Positions 45,919 through 57,800 of a stretch of 64,000 nt of DNA are shown here, piece by piece (the first letter of the stretch is position 1; every line of letters starts with the position of its first letter). The position numbers and the translations under genes were made by a program. This stretch comes from Simmondsia chinensis (lineage: Eukaryota > Streptophyta > Magnoliopsida > Caryophyllales > Simmondsiaceae), in the NCBI GenBank assembly GCA_018398585.1, contig JAGTTD010000001.1, forward strand, positions 1,800,501-1,864,500, written 5' to 3'. The notes under the pieces were generated by a model. The model did no database searches. It saw nothing but the letters and a program-made list of their open reading frames with translations, and was not told where the DNA came from.

Positions 45919-46985
45919 TATTGTGTCATGTTCATATTCGTGGTATATGAGGTGTTCTACGAAATTGACTTGAACCCAACTCTTTTATTAAATGGGTAAG
46001 GAATTCTCGACCTTTACTTGGCCAATTAATAAACAGATAGTCTGAATATTACATGTTAAAGTACATGATTGACTTCCTTTTGCTATATGTTAGTTTATTA
46101 GGTTACAAACATGTCAATTATACATCTTGACAATAGACATTAACAATGGTTACATGCCCATTTTGTCAATTTAATTATTGTACTTTAATTGTGGTAATTT
46201 AAGTCCTATAAAATTGATATTGTGTCAATTTAGTCGTTAGAGTAAAATTTGTGTTAAGCTGTTAATGAAATTTTTAATGGTTCAGCCATAGATTTGGTTC
46301 AATTGAGTCAAATGGTAGATTTGCATCTAATGTGATTATGTCGTTTAACTTACAACAGTAACTTAACTTGAATTTCATCAAATGACTAAATTGACATAGT
46401 AAAAGTAAAAAGACTAAATTAACACAATGAAAAAAGTACCCTAAAGACTAAAAACTTGCAATAATAATTTTCCTTATACCATAACATTTAAAAAAAAAGT
46501 CGGGTTTTTTTTACTAAAAAGCACCTAAATTTCAAGTACAATTTTAAAAATTCACATAGATTTTATAATTTTTCAAAACCACTTAAATTTTACAGATTTT
46601 TCAACGTCACACTTTAATATTAAACTCGTTAGCATCCGTTAGTTTTGCTGACGTGACATTTAAAAAATATAAATTTATTTTTATGTGCTCACCCAACTTT
46701 TTGATATTTAAAATATTTTAAGATTATTTTACATGTATATTAGAATTTTTAAAATTATTTTCTTTTTTTCTTCAAAAGTTACTTCAGCAAAAGCTAACAG
46801 AGATTAACAGTATTAACATTAAAATATAACATTTAAAAATTTTATAAAATTTATGTAATTTATTACAAAAATATAAAATTTTGGTAATTTTCAGTGGAAA
46901 TCTAAAAAACAAAAAAAATAAAAATAAATTTGAGAGCAGCTTAAATAACACGGCTCACACTAACCAGGGTTAACTCAAGAGAGTA
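45919..46985. other. Intergenic with two MITE-like segments
   Basis: About 46135-46475 belongs to the CAATTTAGTC/GACTAAATTAACACAATG family (see 19792-20178), with eroded ends. About 46490-46905 is an AT-rich inverted-repeat segment (CACTTTAATATTAA against TTAACATTAAAATATAAC). No gene is seen before the PSI1 leader. Confidence 0.45.
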
Positions 46986-47025
46986 GTGCAGTTGAAAGTA
47001 AAGTGGTGAAAAATAGGTGTTTGCA

Positions 47026-47105
47026 GTTTGACTACTCTCTCTCGCTCTCTGACTTTCTCTCTCTTATCTTCTTCTTCTTCTCTCTCTCTCTCTCTCTCCC
47101 TCTCT
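47026..47105 (+). promoter_or_regulatory. Pyrimidine-rich (CT)n/(CTT)n leader of the PSI1-like gene
   Basis: Long CT- and CTT-rich tract about 0.9-1.0 kb before the PSI1-like ATG, followed by GGGCTGGGCTGGGCTGGGCC at about 47138-47157. This looks like a core promoter or 5' leader pyrimidine patch. The gap to the ATG suggests a 5' untranslated intron, but I cannot place its splice sites. Confidence 0.45.
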
Positions 47106-48018
47106 TCCACTACCGCGCCTCCCTTGCACACCGTGTGGGCTGGGCTGGGCTGGGCCGGGCCCATTCTCTCTCCAAGTTCATCTTCATCATAATCATAGTC
47201 ATCATTTACTGAGTAACTTGATAGAATCTGCTCCTGTTCTCACAGATCCCTTTGGTAGTTCACTTGAGATTCTCTTTTTTCTCTCTCCTTTTTTATTTCT
47301 TGCTTTATTTTTACGAGTTTTGATTTATAGGGAGTTGTTATTGTCGAGATAAATGTTATTGTGACAGTAATGATGTGACCTACGAATAACGAGAGTTACA
47401 AATTTTTTTAAGAATAATAACTTACTTTTTTTCACTTGATGTAAATCAAATGATTCTTGCTTCTTTTTAATCTATGTTTCTGCTTTTTGTGTCTATAATT
47501 GCTGCTTTTTTTGACTACCAAGAAGCTGTTTATAATTATTATTTGGTATTTTTTTGTTTCTATCAGTTGGAGGATGATTGTAAGTCAATAAGTTAGTCAC
47601 TAATTTGTTAGTGATTATCTACAAGACGATCTATTCGAGGACAATAAGGCAAGTCCGGATCCAATCCTACAATTGAGGTATTCTGTAAACTATATTCATT
47701 ATGTCGAGTTGATTTTTTAACATAATTTGTGACTCTAGTTAGTAATAGATATTGATTGTTCTTGATCTGCAGCTTAGGAACTGGAAATTTCAGTGATCTA
47801 ATGGATTGGCCTGAGTGAATCCTGTGAAAATTGTTTAGCAAGATCAGTACTTTTGGTTAACTGATTGGAACTGGGTCTCATTTTGTGCTTCTGGAAGGCT
47901 TTAGAACTTGGAGAAGTTAGCGGAGTATAATTAGGGTTTTTTGTGCTTCTAGAAGATTCTGGAACTTGTAGAAGAAGTTGGGATGAGAAGTGGAGTGTAA
48001 TTAGGGATTGAAGAAGAA

Positions 48019-51000
48019 ATGGGTGGGCTATGCACTAAACGGGCCACTGTTGATAATGTCCCAAATGGGGGCTATTCGCAGGTGAATGGGTATGCTAATC
48101 AGAGTTCTGTACCGGGTTTGGAGTGCCGCGAGGTGCCTGTGAAAGGAAACAGTAATTCAACGCCTTCCCGAGTTGGGGGTAATGGAGCTGATAAGCAACT
48201 TAGAGAGCCGTTCTCGTTTCCAGAGCTGAATAGTAATGCTAATGGCGTGCACTCAAATTTCTATAATATGAGTATGGATGACATTCATGATGGGATTCCA
48301 GGCTTACCTAGGGCCTTATCTCACAAATCTAGATCAACAAAGTCCAAGCAGGTTGCTGTTCCAATGGTAAGTCATAACATATCTATTCCCGTAGTATTTG
48401 ATTGTAGTTGCTGCACATTGCTTCTGGAAATCAAACATAGCATATTTGATTGTCATCGCGAAATTGAATGATGAACTGTCTCCTATGCAATTGCGTACTG
48501 TTTTCTTGTTAAATACAACATGTTCTGCATCTTATACGCAATTGTGGAAGATTGTATCATATTTGCTGTAATTATAGTCCAGCACGAGGACACAATTTGG
48601 AGTCTTAACTGTCCATCATGGACATAAACTAGTGGTGAGGGACGCCTAGGGCTAAAGGGTCACCAGGGTTGGATTCCCATTAGCAGCATTTCCCTCCTTC
48701 CCCATCTTACCAATGTAAAAAAAATTACAGTCTGAGCTTGTGGACTGATGCTTAGGGAAGGTTCTACATCATGTGGGTGTGGGGGAACTATTGTCTTTAG
48801 GTGGTCTATGGTGACCACATTATCTTGTACAGTAGTAGACTATTCTTGCGAAGCAAATCGTTACTCAAAATTGTTTTGAAGTAAGAAAATCAGCGATAAA
48901 CACTACTTTAGCCGAGGGTGATTGTAGAATTTTAGCCTTTTCCTTATAACGAGATAAATTGGATGTCATCCATCTATTTGGCACATTAGGCCTTCACTTT
49001 TCCTACCTTATTTTCAATGCAGGTCTTTGTTTGTTTGCTTGGTTGTTCATTATTTCATTCTTCTTAAAATCTTTCCTAGGCAGTGTAATGAGTTACTTTG
49101 TTTTAGCAGGTATCTGAGGTGAGCTCCCTTTTGGGCAAGGCAGGTACTGCTGGGCTGGACAAGGCAGTTGAAGTTTTAGACACACTTGGTAGTAGCATGG
49201 CAAGCTTGCATCTTAGTGGCGGTTTTGTTTCTGGCGTGACAACTAAAGGGAATAAGATATCAATCCTTGCATTTGAGGTCGCTAACACCATTGTTAAGGG
49301 TGCAAACCTTATGCAGTCGCTTTCCAAGGAAAACATCAGACATCTTAAGGAGGTGGTGCTTCGTTCAAAAGGCGTGCAAAATTTGATATCTAAAGATGCA
49401 GATGAGCTCCTGAGAGTAGCTGCTGATGATAAGAGGTAAAATTTTGTGGGCACATTGAAGCGGCTTCTATTACCATGTAACTTGTGTGAGCTTCTGTTTC
49501 TGCTTCTTTTATTACCCATGATAAACTTATCTTTTCTTTTGATGAACTTGATCAGGGAAGAACTCAAAGTATTCTCCGGGGAGGTGGTCCGCTTTGGAAA
49601 TCGCTGTAAAGATCCTCAATACCACAATCTGGATCGTTATTTTGAGAAGTAATGCAATTGGAATTTATCTCTCTCTATCATTATCATGCTAGAACATATA
49701 GTTTTGCTTACCGTCTCTTTGCGCACACTCAGGTTGGCTTCAGAGCTCACTTCTCATAAGCAGTTGAAAGAAGAAGCTGAGACAATAATACAGCAGTTAA
49801 TGGTGTTGGTTCAGTATACCGCTGTGAGTATTTTGCCGTTTTCATGCTAATAAGCACTTCCCTTTTTATTGTATCAGTGTCCAAGTCCATACAGAGGTTA
49901 AACCTTATCTTTGCCTTCATGCTTACAAGATGACATGCTTATTTGGGTTCCTTCTTCGGATCGTTCTTTCACTGATAGCCTAGGAAATATTGGCTTCCTT
50001 AACTTTCAGGCTTGTACTTGCATTTACTATCATATGCTTCTGCTGCTTGAGCTACTGAACGTCTGTGAAATGTTGCTTGAGATGGTCTCCTGTAAACTGT
50101 TTAACTTTGATTGCTAAGAAGGCTTGTATAAAATGTTGCTGAAACCGTTGGTTAAAATTCTAGTCAATATTTCTATCTTTAACTGTATCAGGAAAGTGAG
50201 AAAGCAAGGAGGAATAAAGAACACCGAATAAGGGTTGGGAAATCTGAAATGGAGGTACCTGTTGCCAGATAGGAATATTGGACATACAGCCAAATTATTT
50301 ATTCTAGTAATAGAGCTGACCAAGCTCCATCCAACAGAATAACTGTTGAATGACTTGTGATCTTTTTTGGAGGCCTTCAGATACCGTTCTATTAATGAAC
50401 CACTGAATGCAGGAATTGTGTTATTTTTGTTTGAAGTCTATGTGGGGCTGCGTTGTTAGTGAGAATAATATTTTCTTGATGAACGCCAACTGAACTTTTG
50501 TGATAGTATCCAATACAAAAAAAAAGGAACTTTTGTGATTGTGAAGACTTGTATGGATTGCAGGAGTTGTACCATGAGTTGCATGCTTTGGACAGATTTG
50601 AACAAGATTATCGCCGGAAGCTGCAAGAGGAGGATAACCCAAGTACTGCACAAAGAGGTATGGACATGGCATTTTCTCATATGTGCTTTTCCTTCATACT
50701 GAGTCTCTGAGTGATCTCTTGTTTCCCAACTACAGTCCCGCTCTCAAAGGAAAAAGAAAAGAAAAGAAAAAGATCCTAGTTGTTGGCAGGGGCACAATAG
50801 TGAGAGTTGGACCTTGGCGTCCTTCACAGAAGGTGTGACGTCAAACCACCCGTACTTGAAGTATAGTGGAGTGCAATATTTGAAAAGAGAGGTGAATTAG
50901 CACTTGTTTTCCTGCAAGAAGGGGGGTTTAGGTCAACTCTTTTTTGGAAAAACAGTAACTGCACACACACACGTGGTGAAGACTGTCATTGAATCATCTA

Positions 51001-51784
51001 GAATTGTTCGCACCATGCACATGGGAGGATAAGTACTTCGTACACAAAATTTACCTACGACATGGAGTTTTTGTTTTACTTCCTCCCCGACTTTTTCACC
51101 TACCTTGAGTTTGAGCATGGAAAGATATCTTGTGAACCTTGGGTAGTAGCCGTAACACAGACACACATTCACACAGGACAAGTTTACACCAGGCACATAT
51201 GCGAGAACGCTTCTGCACCTTCATGAGGTTTTGAGATTGTTTTATTCTTTGAAGCTAAACCACATCATGGAGGATTTGTTCCCTTGAAAAAAGAAAAAAA
51301 AAGGGATTTTGATTGGGCACCAGATAATTGAGTACTAGAGATGGCTGATTCAAAATCATTCTAGCTTTCATAGTGTGTCAAGAAACTTCTTAGCTGCCCC
51401 TAATGCCTCGAGGGCATTCCATATTGTTCCCATTCTTCTTCTTGCTGTTGTGTCTTGTTTGATCTTGCAAATTGTGCAATAGAGCACAAGCTAGTGAATG
51501 TGTAGCTTGATTTGGGATACTTGGTAATTTTTTTTCTAGGCTACATTGTTAAGTGGATAACAAGTCAATAGAGGAATTTATGGTCATATTTGAAGCTGTA
51601 TAGCATGCTGCGTTCATTTCTCACTTTCTAGAGCACCTTCTCCTTCAGTAAGATGACGTTGACATTTTTTGCTTCCTAATTTTGTACCCTTAAGGATGGT
51701 CATACTTACAATAACAACGACAACAAATCCAGTGCCTCGAAGGGCTCCCGCCTAAGCAAGTTTTTTTTTTTTTTTGGGGGGAAG

Positions 51785-51822
<38 letters not shown>

Positions 51823-54800
51823 CGCGTAACCTTACCCCTTTGGGGTGTTATTTTAAAGGGAGGCTGTGCCCGGGGATCCCCCACTTGAGAAGCATAAAAG
51901 TATAAAGGCATACAAGATTGCAAGCATCTAAACTAAGAGCAGAAGAGTAAATAGAGCAAGCCGCTAGAAAGCAGGTAGAAAGCAAATAGCAGTAAAAGGC
52001 AATAAAACAGCTCCCACTATATCAAGTCAATTAGATAGGCCTAAACCTAATAGCCTAGGTTGCAGTAGTTGCTAGCTAAAATATGGTCCTCAATTCTAAA
52101 CTCTTACATCGGCTACCTCTATGCTAGCCTTCCACCGAGCTCCATCAAAGGCCATCTCCTTGTGTAGGTTTAGGTGGGTGAGGTCGTTTCACATCTCTTC
52201 ATCCATTTCTTCTTTGGCCTGCCTCTCCCTCTCCTCCATATCGTAGTATGGAGTTGTTCGCATCTCCTGACAGGGGCAGTGGTCGGTTTCCTCATAACAT
52301 GCCCAAACCTCTGCAAACGTTGCTCCCTCAATTTATCTGTGATCGGGGCCACGCTGACTTGGGAACAAAAAGGACAAAAAAGAAGGAACATCATTTATCA
52401 GCTTGTTCGCCACTACTTCTGGGAAAAAAGTAACTATTTAATTTTACTGCTTCTAGAAGTGATTGCTGGCAGGTGGTAAATATGCTTTGACAATTGAAAT
52501 TCGACCGTATTTTGGGACCCTTAAAATGGAAATTTGACAATCTTCGTGAGACAGAGGGAGTATCTCCTGACAGTTAATACGTGCTATTTGTCCACTAGCC
52601 ATTTTTCGGTCTCAACATGGAATCAAATAAAGGTCAAGTTTTACAATTATTACGTAACAAATTTTGAGCTAGCCGTTAAATGGAAGCCGCCCAGCTGTAC
52701 TTTTGTAATGACTTCCATTATATATATATACAAACAATAATAAGTCCTATACAATATAGTCTAACATCCCTCCTCAACCGAAGCAGGGGGTAAGCAAATG
52801 CGAAGGTTGGACTTAAAAAGCAGAAAAAGAGCGCGCGGAAGATTCTTTGTAAAAATATCAGTAATTTGCTGAGAGGAAGGAATATGAAGCACCCGAACAA
52901 GACCCATCTGGACACGCTCGCGAACAAAATGGATGTCAATCTTGACATGTTTCGTACTAATATGCTGAACGGGGTCGGTAGACAGATACATAGCAGAGAC
53001 ATTGTCACAATAGACCAAGGTAGCCCGTGGTAGAAGGAGGCCCAACTCACTGAGGAGAGAACGGAGCCAACAACATTCTGAAACGGCATTGGAAACTGCA
53101 CGATATTCAGCCTCAGCACTAGAACGAGAGACAGTGGGCTGTCGCTTGGAGGACCGGGAGAGAATGTTGCCTCCGAGAAAAACACAGAAACCAGAAGTAG
53201 AACGGCGAGTGTCAGGGCATCCAACCCAATCAGCATCGGAGTCAGCTATAAGTTGGTCAAGACGAGTCGGAGAGATAGTCAGACCATGATCAATAGTGCC
53301 CTTGATATACTGAAGGATGCGCTTAACAGCCATCCAGTCTGACGAGCGTGGAGCATGCATAAATAGATAGACCTGTTGAACGGCATAAGAAATGTCAGGA
53401 CGAGTGAAGGTGAGATATTGAAGAGCACCAACAGTGGACCTGTATAGTGTGGGATCAGTCATGAGTTCACCGTCTTCGAGAGAAAGATTGGATTTGGAAT
53501 CCGTAGGTGTGACAACAGGCTTACAAGAAAGCATGTTTGCTCGGTCCAAGAGATCATGTGCATATTTAGACTGAGACAAGAACAACCCTGTAGATAAGTG
53601 AGATACGGAGATGCCGAGAAAGTAATTCAGACGCCTCAAGTCAGTCATGTCAAACTCAGATCTAAGAGAGCGAAGTAGGTCGTGAAGTACCGCATGAGAA
53701 GAGGCAGTGAGAACGATATCATCAACATATACCAGTAATATAGCCATGTCATGTCCACGATGTAAGACAAATAAAGAGGAATCAGACTTACAGCTGCGGA
53801 AGCCCAATTTCTGTAAAAACGTGGCAAAACGAGTATACCAAGCACGAGGAGCTTGCTTGAGACCATAAAGGGACTTGTTGAGCTTACACACATGATCAGG
53901 ATGATGCAAGTTAACGAAACCCGGTGGTTGCTTCATGTAGACCTCTTCATTTAGAGTGCCATTAAGAAACGCATTTTTAACATCAAGTTGATGAATAGGC
54001 CAGTTGCGAGAAGTAGCAATAGTTAAGACAGTACGAACTGTAGCAGGTTTAACAACAGGACTGAATGTTTCACCATAGTCTATGCCATACCTTTGTGTGA
54101 AACCCTGAGCAACCAACCGAGCTTTATACCGTTCAACCTGACCTGTAGCCGTTTGTTTGATGTGAAAAACCCACTTGGAGCCAACGATATTACCATGAGA
54201 CGGCGGAGGAACAAGATCCCATGTCTTATTACGAATGAGGGCATTAAATTCATCAATCATGGCAGTCTTCCAATTATCATCAGTGAGAGCCTGTTTATAA
54301 GAAAAAGGTACCTTGGGCAATGAATTATGAGCAATCATAGAGGGTTTCAGAAGAGGTTTCACAATACCAGCTCGTGCACGAGTTACCATGGGATGAACAC
54401 GGGGTGGCACACGGAGCTCGGGAGGAGCTGCGGCTGGAGGGGATGCAGCGGCAGGAGGGGCTGGTGGCGCAATGGGCGCCGGCGCAGCCGTGACGGGTGG
54501 GTCGGGCGGCGGGAGTAGAGGCGTACCAGCGAACGGAGAGGACATAAGCGGCGGGGAAAAAACTTGATGAAGACGTGTCATCGTAGTTTGGGAAAAATGT
54601 CCCAACCGTGCCAAGGGGAAATCTGCTTCATTAAAAATAACATGCCTCGAAATAATGATTTTGTTAGTGGAAAGATCCAGACATTTATACCTTTTGTGAC
54701 TTGGTGGATAGCCCAAGAAAACACATAAAGAGGAGCGCGGCGCAAGTTTGTGGGGTGTAGTGGCACTTAAATTGGGATAACAGGCACAACCAAAAACTCG

Positions 54801-57800
54801 TAGGTGACTATAATCAACTTTCTTTTTATATAAGCGTTGAAAGGGAATCTTTTTCTTGATGGAAGTGGATGGGAGGAGGTTAATAATGTGAGCGGCTACA
54901 GAAACTGACTCCACCCAAAATTCCAACGGCATACAAGCTTGGAACAAGAGGGAACGCATCATATTACTAATGGTACGATGCATGCGTTAAGCTTTCCCAT
55001 TTTGTTGGGAGGTATGAGGGCAAGAGACCCTCCTGAGAATGCCGCGTTGCTGAAAGAGACCATTAAAGTCACGATTGATATATTCAGTGCCATTATCACA
55101 TTGGAAATGTTTCTAGCAGCTGATTTGGTGACTATCTATTAAAATTTTTGCAAACATAAGGTTTAAAAGCAACTTGTGTTCCATTAAGAAAAACCTAACG
55201 TGATTAGGCTGTTATATAACATTTGTGACATTCCGCTTCAGCGACGTTGCGATAACGAATTGCACTTTGGTTCCATGGTATTAATCTTTTTTATAACCTT
55301 TTCCTGTGAGTTGTGATTTTATTCTACTAGTTCCTGAAGCCTGAAAGTTAAAGAGAAAATACTATAAGACTGTAGTGAGACCGGCTATGTCCTATGGTGT
55401 GGAGTGTTGGCTATTGAAATGCCTTCATACATAGAAGCTGAAGGTAGCGGAGATGAGGATGTTGCGGTGCATGTATGGATACACAAGGAAGGATATGATC
55501 AGGAATGATGTCATAAGAGGCAGATTGGGCGTGGCCCCAATTGAAGATAAATTGAGGGAACAACGTTTGCGGTGGTTTGGGCATCTTAAGAGGAGGCCGA
55601 CCAATGCCCTTGTCGGGAGATGCAAACAACTCCATGCTACAGTCGGGAGGAGAGGGAGAGACAGGCCAGAGAAGAAATGGATAAAGGCGATCCGATAATA
55701 CCTCACGCACCTAGACCTACAGGAGGAGATAGCCTTAGATAGAGCCCAGTGGAGGGCTAGCATAAGGGTAGCTGATTTAGCTGTGTAGGGTGTAGGATAG
55801 AGGAGCTTATTTTGGCTGGCACTAGTATCCCTAGACTTACATGTCTGCTTGTTTGCCTTATGTAAAATGTTTGGTATCATACCGCCTACCGCCTATTACT
55901 GCTTCTTGCTTCCTTTATGTTTGCTTTGGGCCGCTGTTCTTGCTCTTATGCTTTTATGCTTTATGCTTCATGCTTGTATGCCTGTTTGCCTCTCTTTTTC
56001 TCAGTTTGGGGGTCCTCGGACACAGCTTCCCTTAAAGGTAACACCTTGAAGGGGTAAGGCTGCATACGTCCTTCCCCGTCCCCCTTGACCCTGCATATGT
56101 GGGAGCCCCAGAGGCACTGGGTCGGTCGTTGTTGTAGTTCTGGAGACCTGAAAATTATCATTGCAACTTTGGCTCTAAAAACTCAGCGTCTTATCTTTCA
56201 AGCCTGACTATATTTCTATGTTCCTGTCATATGCCTTATGTTATGTAATACGATATAACTTGCCTGGCGGATCACTATATTTTGTGTTGTGTTAACGGCA
56301 GTTCAAGGTTGAATCTTTATTATTATGTTGATTCCGATACTGATTGATATTTAGGTTAGCTTATCTGGGTCTATGGGCATTGAAAGCTCAATGATCATAA
56401 CGAGTTTCTCTTTTTAGGAGTTCAGACTCGTGTGCTATGTGTTTGCTTGTTGCCGTTAACAACTTTGTGGTTTGCAGGAGACAGCCTGGCAATTTTACGG
56501 GCAGATTTGAAGAGTCAAAGAAAGCATGTGAGAAGTTTGAAGAAGAAGTCGCTTTGGTCCAGGATATTGGAAGAGGTCGTTTTTTTGGCTTGCACACTTC
56601 GTAAAAGGCATTAAACATCATGACATGAAATGCACAAATATCATATATAACCTGTTGTGCTACTCCATTTCTTTGACCATGAGATATCCTTCCATATTTA
56701 GATTGTGGTTTGAAATGATAAAATAAGAGCCTAAGAACACAAAGTGCTGGCCATACCCTCCCCAGCATCCACACAAATAGGGGAAAGAAAAGATAAACTT
56801 AATAGCATAGATTTTCGCAATGCCTGAACTATGTAGACATTATGGCCCTAAACCGTTGAACCTAATTATGTTCGCAACATGGTGCTGTAACTAACAACCC
56901 CCCAACACAAATCCATCCCCCCCCCCCCCCCCCCCCCCCCCCCTCCCCTCTCCTCGCGGCAGCCTTTTCTTGTCCCTATTTTGAAATCTAAAGTTCCTAT
57001 TCCTTCAATGGAACAACAATATCCTGTCTTGAGAGTCTGCTTACGATGCTTTTTTTTTTTTTTTTTTTTTTTTTTGGTAAGTCTGCTTACGATGTATTTG
57101 CTTCTACCGTTTGCGTGTGCTCTATTAAGACTTATGCACTTATGTTCTTGCACCTTTTAGTAGCTCTCCGTCTTGACAATTATCGTAGAACAGTGCTTAT
57201 CTCATCATATGCACATGTGTGCTCTGTTCAGGCTAACAGTGCTTATCTGAAGTTCCTTATTCTCTTTTGTGGGGTTAGGCACAGGGTTTCCTGATGCCGT
57301 CTGATTGATGGTCCAAAGGAAAGACCTTAAGATCACTTGTTCTTAATATTGTCCCTTTTATTTTCTTTCATGACATCTTTCCTCTTCCCATCCTTATATT
57401 GGTTATTATTTTTGGCTTCTCATTTAGTAAAAACTATAGAAAAGATCACGGAACCTTGCTATTTAGGTTTCAAATTCACCTCCAAGTGATTGATTGATTT
57501 CTTATGTTTTTTGTAGGTGATGGAGAAACTTGTAGAAATAGTCCACTCTTTGCATTTGGAGATCAATGAAGCTTTTGGTAGTGCTGGTAAGCTTTGGAAT
57601 GCGGTTTATTCTAATGTTAGTCGCTTTCTCTAAGAATGAGTGCATGTTGGGTACTGACTGATATAGAAAATCGTGTATCTGTGAGTTGTGACCAAGTGAT
57701 TTTGGGCCCACGGGGTGATCAACGGATCTAATAACAGTGCCTGCCCCTTTTCTTGATGGACAATAAGCGTGGCCCTTCATTAATTTCCTTTTCATTCTGT

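Noticed and set aside
48631..48655. Micro-exon in PSI1 intron 1
   Set aside because: Exons 1 and 2 join in phase and give the conserved protein without it; the sequence fits a SINE head better.
52480..52562. Stowaway-type MITE end (GACAGAGGGAGTAT at about 52549)
   Set aside because: Only one terminus is visible; no matching inverted end or TA duplication could be found near the copia LTR.
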